Positions 52,674 to 62,100 of a DNA stretch of 64,000 nucleotides are shown one piece after another. Position numbers and translations under genes: made by a program. The stretch is from Planctomycetota bacterium. Its GTDB lineage: Bacteria > Planctomycetota > B15-G4 > SIAN01. Each line of letters begins with the position of its first letter. The first letter of the stretch is position 1. The notes beneath the pieces are model-generated. The model worked only from the letters and a program-made list of their open reading frames with translations, was not told the DNA's origin and did not search any database. The stretch lies in assembly GCA_009691715.1 (NCBI GenBank), contig SIAN01000024.1, forward strand, positions 1 through 64,000, in the 5' to 3' direction.

Positions 52674-54122
52674 ATGGCACGCAAGCACGCCGAAATCGCC
52701 GGCGCCGGCGATGGCTTCGTCGTCCGCGATCTCGGCAGCACCAACGGGATCTTCGTCGACGGCCAGCGGGTGAAGGAGAAACGGCTCGAGGACGGCGCGC
52801 GGCTGACGATCGGCAGCGTCGAGTTCCGTTGCGCCATGGCAGCCGTCCCGCGGCTCGGCGAGGTCGCCTACGACGAGTCGCTGCTCGACGACGGGCTGCG
52901 GTCGATCGTCGACATGGACGCGCTCGACCGCCAGCGTGGCAAGGCGGCGGCGAAGGGCGACGCGGCAATGGTCGCGCCGCTGCGCGAGGCGGCGGAGTCG
53001 CTGCTCGGCGCGCGCGATCTCGACACGGTGCTGGCGCGCTTCCTCGAGCTCGTCGCGCACCATTTCGCCGCCGAACGCGGTTTCGTCGGGCTTCGCGACG
53101 AGACGACCGGCGAGGTCGTCCCGCGCAAGACCTGGGCGAAGCACGCCGGCGGCGACGCCCGCATCGTGATCAGCCGCCAGATCTCGAAGGTCGCGGTCGA
53201 TTCGCACCGCGCGCTGCTCGTGCGCGACGCGGTCTCCGACGAGCGGTTCGAGGGCGCCAAGAGCATCCGTCAGCCACAGATCCGTTCGGCGATGTGCGCG
53301 CCGCTGCTGCGCGACGGCCGCGTGAGCGGGCTGATCTACGTCGACAAGCAGAGCAGCGAGAGGCCGTTCACCGAGGAGAGCCTGCAGGTGCTCTCGATCC
53401 TGGCGACGCTGGCTGCGGTCGCCGTCGAGGAGACAAAGCTGCGCGACGCGATCGAGCGCGAGCAGCAGATGCGCGCGCGCCTTTCCCGCTACAGCTCGCG
53501 CGCCGTCGTCGAGGCGATCCTCCACGGCGGCGAGGGCGCTGACGTGCCGGGCATGCGTTGCGAGGAGCGGCAGATCTCGGTGCTCTTCTGCGACTTCGCC
53601 GGCTTCACGGCGTTCTCGGAGAGCATGCCGGCGGCCGACGTGAGCCGCGCGCTCAACGCCGCGTTCGAGCGCGTCTGCGGCGCGGTCTTCGCCGAGGACG
53701 GCACACTCGACAAGTTCATGGGCGACGGAGTCCTGATCTTCTTCGGCGCGCCGACGACGCAACTCGACCACGCCGACCGGGCGGTCCGCACCGCAATCCG
53801 GATGCAGCAACTGCTGACCGAGCCGGGCGACGACGGCGCGCCGGCGATCGGGCTCAAGATGCGGATCGGCATCAACTCGGGGCCGGCGATCGTCGGCGAC
53901 CTCGGCGCCTCGAAGCGGCGCGACTACACGGTGATCGGCGACACGGTGAACGTCGCCAGCCGGCTCGAGCATTCAGTCGCGGCGCCGGGGCAGATCGTGA
54001 TCGGACCGAACACCCATGCGATCATCGGCGCCCGCTTCCAGTGCACGCCCCTCGAACCGCGGCCGCTGAAAGGGATCGTGCGCGTTGTCCAGCCGTGGCT
54101 CGTCCACGTTCCGGAGTCATGA
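52674..54122 (+). CDS. FHA-GAF-class III adenylate cyclase, 5'-truncated
   Basis: Three domains are visible. The FHA domain shows RKHAEI, RDLGSTNGIFVDG and LEDGARLTIG, but its first strands with the usual GR phosphopeptide-binding pair are missing. A GAF domain follows (residues ~95-260; MVAPLREAAESLLGARDLDT onward). The class III cyclase domain has SVLFCDFAGFTAFSE and MGDGVLIFFGAP (metal Asp residues), RDYTVIGDTVNVASRLE (adenine-selective Asp and transition-state Asn/Arg). It would make cAMP in response to a GAF ligand and phosphopeptide input. The first ATG is 52674, inside the FHA domain; the real start is missing. Confidence 0.8.
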   Translation: MARKHAEIAGAGDGFVVRDLGSTNGIFVDGQRVKEKRLEDGARLTIGSVEFRCAMAAVPRLGEVAYDESLLDDGLRSIVDMDALDRQRGKAAAKGDAAMVAPLREAAESLLGARDLDTVLARFLELVAHHFAAERGFVGLRDETTGEVVPRKTWAKHAGGDARIVISRQISKVAVDSHRALLVRDAVSDERFEGAKSIRQPQIRSAMCAPLLRDGRVSGLIYVDKQSSERPFTEESLQVLSILATLAAVAVEETKLRDAIEREQQMRARLSRYSSRAVVEAILHGGEGADVPGMRCEERQISVLFCDFAGFTAFSESMPAADVSRALNAAFERVCGAVFAEDGTLDKFMGDGVLIFFGAPTTQLDHADRAVRTAIRMQQLLTEPGDDGAPAIGLKMRIGINSGPAIVGDLGASKRRDYTVIGDTVNVASRLEHSVAAPGQIVIGPNTHAIIGARFQCTPLEPRPLKGIVRVVQPWLVHVPES

Positions 54123-55883
54123 GCCGCGCGCGCGCACGTCGGGACCGTAGGCCGGCTCCGACTGCAGCCGCGGGTCGTCGACCGGCGTGCCGACGGTGAA
54201 GTGATAGAGGCTCTGGAAGGTCGCGTCACGCAGGCCGAGCAGTTCGTGGACGAGGTCGTCGAAGAAGCAGCCGATCCCGGTCGCGCGCACGCCGGCGGCT
54301 TGCGCTCCCAGATAGAGAAGTTGGCCGAGGAAGCCGCACTCCCAGAACAAGCGGCGCCACTCCCACGCCGCGGCGCGCACCTCCGGTTCGAAGCGCGCGA
54401 TCATTGCGACGGCGAACGCGCCGTCGGCGGCAATCGACTGCGTGCAACTGACGACCTGCGCGGTCTCGCGCCAATCGCCTGGTTGGAGCAGCAATAGACG
54501 CAACGACGGCGGCGCGTCGGCGACCAGAGTCCACGAAAATGGCGAGGTGATCGCCGCGCGCAGTTCGGTGCTCGCGGCCGGCGTCGCGCTGCGGTCGAGC
54601 AGGTAGATGCCGCTCGCCAGCCCGCTCACGCGATGGACGAAGAGCAGCAGGTGCACTCGCGGCGGCGCGGGCCAGGCATCCCACGGAAAACCGCCGGAGC
54701 GGGCGACGACCGCGTCGAGCAGTGCCAGGAACGCCGCGCGATCCATCGGCGTGCGTCCATCGAACGCGACTGCGCTGCGCCGTTCCCGGATCAACGCCGC
54801 CGCATTTCGTTCGGCTCCGCTCGGAATGGCGCGCGGAAGCGAACGCGCGTCGGGGGTGACAGCGGTTGTGGAAGCCCCGTCACCACCGTCATCGCGGGTG
54901 GCGGTGACGACTGCGGCAGGGCGCACAGTGGCGCGCGCAGCGAGCTCGATCACCGGCCACTCGGCGTGATCGTGGCTCAGCACGTTCGGCCGGCCGAACC
55001 AAGTCGCGGTTGCCGCAGCGGCCTGCAGCTCGACGAGGATCTCACGCAGCGCCGCGCGATCTGGCGCGCTGCCGTCGCAGGCGATCCAGAGCAGCGTCTC
55101 GGGCGCGTCTCGCTCCGGCAGGACGAGATGGGCGATCTCCTCGGCACGGTCGAGTCCGAGCAGGCGGCCGAGCGCCTCGTCGCCGAGTTCGTCGACCAGC
55201 GCGGCCCGCCATCCGAGCGCCGCCGCCGCAATCCGTAACCCAGCGATCGCGTGGCCGACGTCGTGCTGGCAGTAGCGCAGCGCGCGCTCGCCGTACTTCC
55301 ACGCCTCGCGCCAGTGGATCGAAGTGAGCGCGACTCCGAAACCCGCTGGCCGGCTCGCGCGCTGCGCCGCACCACCCGCCGCATAGACCGCGCGCTGCTC
55401 CAGCAAGTGTTCGCGCGGCGCGTAGTGGTGCACTCCCGATGACAGCCAATCGTCTGGCCCGGTGCGATCCGAAGTCGTGGCGCCGTCTTGTGCCGAGGCT
55501 CCGTCGTCTGGCACGACGACCCACCCCTCGGTCGGGTGCAGGTTGCCGCTCGATGGGTTGGCACGCAGCGCCCAACGCGCGGCGCCGGCCCGCTTCCATG
55601 CCGTGATCCCGAGCGACAGTTCGAGGAATGCGCCGACGTTCGCGAGAGAGCGCTGCGCTGCAACCGCGGCGCCTGGTCGCCAGAGTTCGCCCCACTTCGT
55701 CGCGAGCGAATCGGCCGCCAGCGGCAGTTCGACGCACGGCGCGCCCTCCCACCGCCGGAACGGGTCGGGCTGCGTCTCCCAATCCATCCAACCGAGCGAC
55801 GCCGCAAAGCGCCGCGGGTGGTGCTTGGTCCGGAGGTGGTAACCGAGCGCGATCTCGGACGGCGAAAGCGGACGTTCGTTCAT
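54117..55883 (-). CDS. SagB/ThcOx-type double nitroreductase-like protein
   Basis: The 588-residue protein contains two nitroreductase-like FMN domains in tandem. The first has LRANPSSGNLHPTEGWVVV, the typical SagB/ThcOx flavin-binding segment, and HHYAPREHLLEQR; the second has ALIRERRSAVAFDGRTPMDR and GFLGQLLYLGAQAAGVRATG. SagB-type enzymes oxidise thiazolines and oxazolines in peptide natural products; tandem forms without a biosynthetic cluster are common and uncharacterised. No cyclodehydratase is nearby. Its stop overlaps the cyclase stop, as convergent genes. Confidence 0.85.
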   Translation of the reverse strand: MNERPLSPSEIALGYHLRTKHHPRRFAASLGWMDWETQPDPFRRWEGAPCVELPLAADSLATKWGELWRPGAAVAAQRSLANVGAFLELSLGITAWKRAGAARWALRANPSSGNLHPTEGWVVVPDDGASAQDGATTSDRTGPDDWLSSGVHHYAPREHLLEQRAVYAAGGAAQRASRPAGFGVALTSIHWREAWKYGERALRYCQHDVGHAIAGLRIAAAALGWRAALVDELGDEALGRLLGLDRAEEIAHLVLPERDAPETLLWIACDGSAPDRAALREILVELQAAAATATWFGRPNVLSHDHAEWPVIELAARATVRPAAVVTATRDDGGDGASTTAVTPDARSLPRAIPSGAERNAAALIRERRSAVAFDGRTPMDRAAFLALLDAVVARSGGFPWDAWPAPPRVHLLLFVHRVSGLASGIYLLDRSATPAASTELRAAITSPFSWTLVADAPPSLRLLLLQPGDWRETAQVVSCTQSIAADGAFAVAMIARFEPEVRAAAWEWRRLFWECGFLGQLLYLGAQAAGVRATGIGCFFDDLVHELLGLRDATFQSLYHFTVGTPVDDPRLQSEPAYGPDVRARGS

Positions 55884-55893
55884 CGACCTCGCA

Positions 55894-56730
55894 TTAGAGC
55901 GCCGCGCCGACGACCCACGCGCACCAAGCTCCCGGCGGGATGCCGACCTCGGCGCGGAACGCCCGCGTGAAGTGCGCCTGATCGGCGAAGCCGCAGCAGA
56001 GCGCGATCGCGTCGATCTCGTTCGTCCCTCCCGCCCGCAGGAGGGCGAGCGATCGCTCGACGCGCACGCCGCGCCGCCATGCCCGCAACGTGGTCCCCGT
56101 GGCGCGACGGAAGAGGCGCGCGAAGTGGGCCGGGTGGAGCCCCGCGGCGAGCGCCAGCGTCTGGACGCTCGCCAGAGTTGGATCGTCGGCGAACCGCTCG
56201 CACGCGAGCGTGACTCAAGCGGGCGGCGCGCCGCGCAAGGCTCCGCATTGCAACCGCGATTCCGGACCACGATCGACCGGATCGGCGAGCAATTCGAGCG
56301 CGCGCTCCTCGAGATCGAGCGCGTGCGTCGACGATGTCACGTTGTCGGCCGCGCTCGCCCGTCCCGATGCCGCCGCCTCGCGCCAGAGCGCGACGATCCG
56401 CCGCATCCGCCCTGGCGCGCGATGCCAGCCGTAGCAGCCGGCGGCGTCCGCTCGCCACGGTGGTCCGTCGACCTCCGTCATCGGCGCGATCGCGATCATC
56501 GTCGCGCCCGCCGCGCCGTACCGATCGGCATGCCGCCATTCCGCCGGCTTGGCAACCTCATCGCCGCGCACCGCGGCCCAGTCGCGCCCGCCCGCCGACT
56601 CGACCAACCCGCCCTCGACCACGAACGACCGCGACGCCGCTTCATGCTCATGCGTCGGCTGTTCGGGGTGCGCGGGGTAGCGCACGCAGACGACCGCCAC
56701 CGAGCCGAGTGCATGCGCGCGTCGTCCCAT
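55894..56730 (-). pseudogene. AraC-family regulator interrupted by an in-frame TGA
   Basis: The N-terminal part from ATG 56730 is a cupin-like ligand domain (PTHEHEAASRSFVVEGG, EVAKPAEWRHADRYG). It ends with a TGA at 56215-56217 after RGAPPA. In the same frame directly after it come VTLACERFADDPTLASVQTL and HPAHFARLFRRATGTTLRAW, then CCGFADQAHFTRAFRAEVG, an intact AraC double helix-turn-helix. Restoring Arg (CGA) would give a normal 278-residue regulator. The gene starts 21 nt after the end of the serine hydrolase gene and would regulate nearby functions; its target is unknown. Confidence 0.7.
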
Positions 56731-56750
56731 GGTGCGCCCGTACGCCGGAA

Positions 56751-58233
56751 TCACTCCTGGCGTTCGAGCCGCCACTCGCCATCGAAGAAAGCGATCGTCA
56801 GCGCAGCCATCCGCCCGTCAGCCGCCCACTCGGGACGCGCCAGGGAGATGTCGTCGCCGCCGTCGAATCGCAACTGGAGCGCGCCAGCGTCGGGCGGTGC
56901 CGCCGGCGAGACGACGCAGCGGTACTCGCTGAAGCCACCGACGAGGCGCCCGCCCAGGTCCTGCAGCTCGAGCACTCCCATCAGTTCGTGCGCGTAGCGA
57001 CCGGTGAAGTGATCGAGCGGGAGCCCGAGTTCCGGCGCCGTCGCGCCGCTCGGCGCGGTCCGTGGCACGACCGGTGGTTCCGCGCGCGCTGCGATCCAGC
57101 CGAGGCGGTTCCTGCTCTTCACGCCGGTGAGCCGCGCCAGCAGCTCGTCGACCATCGCCAGCACGACGCCCTGCGCGCCGCTGTTGTCCATCACCGCCAC
57201 GCCGATCCCGTCGTCGGGCAGGAACACCATGGCCGAGGAGTAGCCGAGGTAATCGTCCCCATGCATCGCGAGGCGCCGACCGTGCCAGCGGCCGAGCATC
57301 CACGCCAGCCCGAAGCCGTCGACGGCACCGCCGGGGATCTCTTCGCCTTTCGTTCGATTCGCCTGCTGCAGCGTGAGCGCGTCCTCGATCGTCTCGGGCG
57401 CCACGATGGCGGTCCCGTCGCTGCCGCGGCCACGGTCGAGGAACAGCGCCAACCAGCGCAGCGCATCGCGCGGCGTCGTGCAGATCCCGCCAGCCGCATG
57501 CATCGTCTGGTCGCTCTTCACGCGTTGCCGGTTCCAGCCGGCCGGAGTCCGGACCAGCGGCCACGCGCAATTCGGATCGGCGTAGGCGACGCTCGCGCGC
57601 GCGGTCGTGCGCGTCATTCCCGCTGGCGCGAGCAGCTCCGTCTCCAGCAGTTCCTGCCACGGCGTGCCGCGCACCGCCTCGGCAACGCGCGCCGCCAGCG
57701 TGAAGTGGGTGTTCGAGTAGGCGCAGCGCCCGGTCGGCCGCTCGCGCGCCAGCAACGCGAAGAAACGCTCGTCAGTGATCTCGCCGGTAAAGGCGTCCAG
57801 GAAAACCGCCGCCGGGCAATTGAGCCCCGGACGGTGGCAGAGCAGGTCGCGCAACGTGATCGCCTCGGCCGCCGCCTCGTTGGCGAGCCGGAACTGCGGC
57901 AACGTTTCCCGAATCGGATCATCGAGCTCGATCTCGTCACTTTCGGCCATCTTGGCGAGCAGCAACGCCGTCCAGGTTTTCGTGCAGGAAGCGACGTAGA
58001 AGCGTCGTGTCGGCGTCAATCGGCTTGCCGTCGACGTCACGGATTCCAAGCGACCCGAACGCCGTCTCTCCGCCCGCGATCGCGGCCAGCGCGACGCCTG
58101 GCAGGTTGCGGCGCTCCAAGACCGGTCGGCCCGCCGCGCAGACGGCGGCGATCGCCTCGGCAGGCGTTTCCTGCGCTCGCGGCCACGCGAGCAACAGCAC
58201 GATGTGCAGTGAGCCGCAGAGTTCGTCGAACAT
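56751..58233 (-). CDS. Beta-lactamase-family serine hydrolase with an internal frameshift
   Basis: The N-terminal part from ATG 58233 reads MFDELCGSLHIVLLLAWPRA and then AAICAAGRPVL-like sequence ending ...PIDADT. The catalytic continuation RRFYVASCTKTWTALLLAKM (SxxK nucleophile in SCTK) lies in the next frame. One extra base near 58005 explains it. Later motifs are YSNTHFTLAARVAEAVRG (Tyr-x-Asn) and the C-terminal HGDDYLGYSSAMVFLPDDG. The family (class C-like, serine beta-lactamase-like) includes esterases and peptidases. The AraC gene follows on the same strand. Confidence 0.75.
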
Positions 58234-58343
58234 CGATCCCTCGTTTCGCCGCCGGGATGTCGCGAGGGGAGCGCACCGGCGAAACGAAGGGCGAAGCCTA
58301 CGCCTGAGTCACGCCGCATGATTGAACGAACGAAGCGTGCCGA

Positions 58344-59684
58344 TCAGCCGATCAGCTCGCGCACCGCGGCGCCGTCGGGATCGATCAGCTTGGTCGGCCG
58401 GCGCGTGCTCGGGTTGAACTCCTTGTCGCGCTCGAAGCCGAGCAGTTCGGCGAAGGTGGCGAACAGATCGGCAATCTGCACCGGTCGCTCGAGGATCGCC
58501 TCGCCCCGCTCGTCGGTGCGGCCGACAACGGTGGCCGGCTTGATCCCGCCGCCGCCGAGCAGCACGCAGAAGTTGTTCGGCCAGTGGTCGCGCCCGCCGC
58601 CGGCGTTGGCAGTCGGCGTCCGGCCGAACTCGCCCATGCAGACCACCAGCGTCTGGTCGTAGATCCCGCGCTCGACTAGGTCGTCGACCAGCGCGGACAG
58701 CGCCGGATCGAGCTGGCTGCAGAGCTTTTCGTGGCGCGTGAAGTTGTCCGCATGCGTGTCGAAGCCAGGCAGTTCGATCTCGATCGACGCAACGCCCGCT
58801 TCGATCAGCCGCCGCGCCAGCAGCATGCTCGAACCGAAGGAGCGCGCACCGTAACGGCGCCGCGTCGCCGGCGATTCGTCGGTGAGGTCAAACGCTTTCT
58901 TGAGCGGAGACGCCATCAGGCGGCGCGCGGCTCGGCGGCGGGTCTCGAACAGGTCGACCGTGCGCCCGCCGCCGCGCTCGCGGAACTCGCCGTCGATGGC
59001 GCCACGCAGCACCTCGAGCCGGTCGCGCTCAGCGAATGGATCCGCGACACCGTCACCTGTTGCGGCCTGCGGGTCGCAGTCCGGGCAGTCGAGATTCGCG
59101 ACCTTGTCCTGACCGTCGGCGATGAAGAACGGCGCGCATTCCGGCGGCAGGTGGCCGGCCGTACGCGGCGTCCCGCCGATCTGCACGAACGGCGGCAGGT
59201 CGCCATCGCTGTCGCCGATCTCGAGCGCGGCGATCGCGCCGAGCGTCGGGTAGTCGACGCTCGGATTGGGTCGGTAGCCGAAGTGGAGCAGGTCGCGCGC
59301 GCGGCCGTGACTGCTCTCCTTCGAGGTCAGCGTGCGGACGACCGACAGTTGCGGCGCCCGTTTCGCGAGCTCGGGCAGGATCGAACTGAACTGCCAGTCG
59401 CCGATTCCGGTCGGGATGCCGCCGAACGGCCCGCCGGTCGGTGCGCCCGGTTTCGGATCGAACGTCTCCAAGTGGCTCGGCCCGCCGTCGAGCCAGACCA
59501 GCACGATCTGCTTCTTGCGCGCTCCGCTGCGACCGGCCGCCAGCGCGTGCCGAGTGAAGAGGTCGAGGAAGGCGGGCGCGACGGCTCCGGCGACGGCGCC
59601 GTGGGCAAGACGACGGACGAGCTCGCGCCGCGTGAACAGCCGGCTTTCGACGTTGCGGTGGTCAGGCGACGGGACGAAACGCAT
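58344..59684 (-). CDS. DUF1501 secreted protein (second pair)
   Basis: The 446-residue protein has a Tat-type signal (TRRELVRRLAHGAVAGAVAP) and family motifs IVLVWLDGGPSHLETFDPKP, HGRARDLLHFGYRPNP, IELPGFDTHADNFTRHEKL and MGEFGRTPTANAGGGRDHWP. It is separated by only one base from the upstream DUF1549 gene. It is a diverged paralogue of the protein at 48933-50225 and adds a CPDC pair (LDCPDCDPQA) absent from that copy. Confidence 0.9.
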   Translation of the reverse strand: MRFVPSPDHRNVESRLFTRRELVRRLAHGAVAGAVAPAFLDLFTRHALAAGRSGARKKQIVLVWLDGGPSHLETFDPKPGAPTGGPFGGIPTGIGDWQFSSILPELAKRAPQLSVVRTLTSKESSHGRARDLLHFGYRPNPSVDYPTLGAIAALEIGDSDGDLPPFVQIGGTPRTAGHLPPECAPFFIADGQDKVANLDCPDCDPQAATGDGVADPFAERDRLEVLRGAIDGEFRERGGGRTVDLFETRRRAARRLMASPLKKAFDLTDESPATRRRYGARSFGSSMLLARRLIEAGVASIEIELPGFDTHADNFTRHEKLCSQLDPALSALVDDLVERGIYDQTLVVCMGEFGRTPTANAGGGRDHWPNNFCVLLGGGGIKPATVVGRTDERGEAILERPVQIADLFATFAELLGFERDKEFNPSTRRPTKLIDPDGAAVRELIG

Positions 59685-59685
59685 G

Positions 59686-61890
59686 TCAGTGGTTCACCTG
59701 GAACTCGGTGCTGTTCAGCAACGCCCAGCGCAATTCGCTGAAGGTCGTCGGCAGCCGCGCGGCATCGCCCGGCAGCAGCGCCAGCAGTCGCGCCGCCTCG
59801 TCGGGTGCCGGCGCGCGGCCGATCATCTGCCTCCACAACGGCGACAGCCGCGCGACCGGATCGAGACCGACGTCGGCGAAGCTCGCGTAGCTCGTCGTCG
59901 TGACGTCGGCGGGTCCGATCGTGCTCGTCTCGCTGTTCATCGCGAACAGCGCCTGCGGAATGCTCGCCGACCACCAGATCAGCCCGGTCCCGTCGGGTGC
60001 CGTGCACAGCTTGGAGAGCGTGTGCACCTGCGCGCGAACCTCCCACTCCTCCTTGGCGATCGCTTCCGCCTCGTTCGCCGTCCCGAACGCCGGGTCGGTG
60101 GCCTTGCGCAGCGAGCGACAGAACTGATCGAGCGTCAGCGCGCGCGCCGGATGCGCCGCGAGTCGCCGCTCGCTCTCCGTCGCGGTCCAGGCGTCCGCCG
60201 ACGTCGCGGCGCCAAGGGCGTAGGCATGGGTCCGCGCGATCGCTCCGAACAGGAAGCGCAGGTCGGTGCCGTGCTCGTGGAAGGCGCGCCCGATCACATC
60301 CAGCAACTCCGGCATCACGCGATCGACGCTGCCGGACAGGTCATCGACCGGCTCGACCAGCCCTTTGCCGAGGAGTTGCTGCACCACGCGGTTCGCGATC
60401 GACGCGCCGAACCAAGGATTGGCCGGCGCGACGATCCAGCGCGCCAACTCCTCGCGCTTGGACACTCCCGAATGGGAGACGAACTTCGAGCCGTCGGGGA
60501 AACCGGGCGTAGAAAAGCTCTCGCGCCGATCCTCGTACTTGTCGAACAGCGCGCGGGCGTCGGGCTGGAGCTGCGCGACCAATCGATCGAAGGCGACCTT
60601 CTCCTTCGCCAGCCGCGCGGACGCCTTCTCGACCGAGAGCGGCGCCTTGTCGCCCGCGCGCGCTGCCTGCTGCAGCAGCCGCAGCAGGTCATTGATCGCC
60701 GCGCCGTCGGCGCGCTCGACGCGTGTGCCCGGCGCGCTCTCGCCGTCGCCGCCGGCCGCCGCTGCCATCTCCATGCCCGCAGGATCGGACGGCGGATTCT
60801 CCGGCGCATCGCCCGACATCGCCTTGCGCGCGCGCACCTTGCCGCCTGAGTTCGCGCGGCGCTCGAGCTTGCGCAGGTTCTTCGACAGCACCATCTCTGG
60901 CGCCAGGTCCTCGACCACGAAGCCGCAACGGATCGGGGAATCCTCGAGCTCACCGAGGATCTCGACGCCGGCTGGATCCGACGCGACGCCCATCGCCCTC
61001 ATGCCGCCGTCCGAGCCAGCACGGCCCTTCGCACCACCCGCGGTCTCAGCGGCCCGTCGCGCCTCGCGCTTCGCTTCCCGCCTCGCCTCGAGCTTCGCTT
61101 CGGCGTCCTCGGCCACCGCGCGATCCTTCAGCGGCGCGAAGTCGGCGCGCGAATCGGCGAAGAAGCCGGCGAATCGGTTGAAGTCGTCCTGCTTCCACTT
61201 GTCGAACGGATGGTCATGGCACTGCGCGCACTGGATCTGCAGTCCGAGGAACGAGCGCGCGGTGATCGCGGTGAGCGACTCGATCGAGTCGAAGTAGGCC
61301 AGCATCAGCCCGCAGCCGTCGACCTCCTCGCTGTCGCAGGTGTCGGTGAGCATCTGCGTCACGACGTCGCGGAACGGTCGGTTCGCGGCGAACTGCGTCT
61401 CGAGCCAGGGTCTTACGTAGCGGACCATTCGGGTCGAGTTCATGCCGGCCCCGACCAGCAAGAGCTTGGTCCAGCGGTTGGCCAGTTGCGTTGCGAAACG
61501 GCGGTCGCCAAGGAAGGCATCGATCCAGCGCGCGCGACGATCGGGCGCCACGTCGGCGAGGAGGCGCTGGATCTCGTCGGCGTTCGCGATCTCTCCGCGT
61601 AGATCGAGGCTCAAGCGGCGCAGCCAGGTCACGTCGTCGACCGGTGCCGACGGTGTCAGCCCTTCCGCCTGCCACGAGTCACTCAGCGCCAGATCGATGT
61701 AGTCGGCGAGTGCCTGCTCATCGGCGAAGCTGGCCGGCGCTGGAGGCAGTGGCCGCACCATCGCGGCCTGCGCTCCTTCTCCCGCGCCGCCGTTGGCGTA
61801 CGCCTTGGCGACCGGTACCTGCTGGCCCGAGATCGAGGCCATGCAGAGCGCCGCCAACGCGGCAGCGGTGGCAAGACCTCGTCGTCGCAT
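59686..61890 (-). CDS. DUF1549/DUF1553 secreted protein (second pair)
   Basis: The protein has 734 residues. The ATG at 61890 follows GGGAG at 8-nt spacing; a signal segment is present (LATAAALAALCMASISGQ). Motifs are DDVTWLRRLSLDLRGEIANA, GLQIQCAQCHDHPFDKW (CxxCH) and PWFGASIANRVVQQLLGKG. A charged insert of Glu/Ala/Lys/Arg (AEAKLEARREAKREARRAAE) separates the halves and is longer than in the first copy. The partner DUF1501 gene follows immediately. Confidence 0.9.
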   Translation of the reverse strand: MRRRGLATAAALAALCMASISGQQVPVAKAYANGGAGEGAQAAMVRPLPPAPASFADEQALADYIDLALSDSWQAEGLTPSAPVDDVTWLRRLSLDLRGEIANADEIQRLLADVAPDRRARWIDAFLGDRRFATQLANRWTKLLLVGAGMNSTRMVRYVRPWLETQFAANRPFRDVVTQMLTDTCDSEEVDGCGLMLAYFDSIESLTAITARSFLGLQIQCAQCHDHPFDKWKQDDFNRFAGFFADSRADFAPLKDRAVAEDAEAKLEARREAKREARRAAETAGGAKGRAGSDGGMRAMGVASDPAGVEILGELEDSPIRCGFVVEDLAPEMVLSKNLRKLERRANSGGKVRARKAMSGDAPENPPSDPAGMEMAAAAGGDGESAPGTRVERADGAAINDLLRLLQQAARAGDKAPLSVEKASARLAKEKVAFDRLVAQLQPDARALFDKYEDRRESFSTPGFPDGSKFVSHSGVSKREELARWIVAPANPWFGASIANRVVQQLLGKGLVEPVDDLSGSVDRVMPELLDVIGRAFHEHGTDLRFLFGAIARTHAYALGAATSADAWTATESERRLAAHPARALTLDQFCRSLRKATDPAFGTANEAEAIAKEEWEVRAQVHTLSKLCTAPDGTGLIWWSASIPQALFAMNSETSTIGPADVTTTSYASFADVGLDPVARLSPLWRQMIGRAPAPDEAARLLALLPGDAARLPTTFSELRWALLNSTEFQVNH

Positions 61891-62100
61891 CACGGACACT
61901 CCCAGTGCGGGATCGACCGGCGGGGATTACAGCCGTGCGCAGAAGAGCCGTCCAGAGCGGCACTTGCCGGGATCTCTTCGCGTTCGACGTCAAAAAGGCA
62001 GAAATTGCTCCATCGGCACGGGCGTAACCCGGCCAATGAGAGCGCCGCGCGGGAGCACGAAGCCTCCGCGCGGCGCCAACTCTTTTCGGTCGCGGTCCGC

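Noticed and set aside
54117..55883. A thiazole/oxazole peptide biosynthetic cluster around the SagB-like gene
   Set aside because: No cyclodehydratase or precursor peptide is visible; only the oxidoreductase is present.
5795..56217. TGA recoded as a sense codon genome-wide
   Set aside because: Many intact genes here end in TGA, including all the ATGA overlaps.
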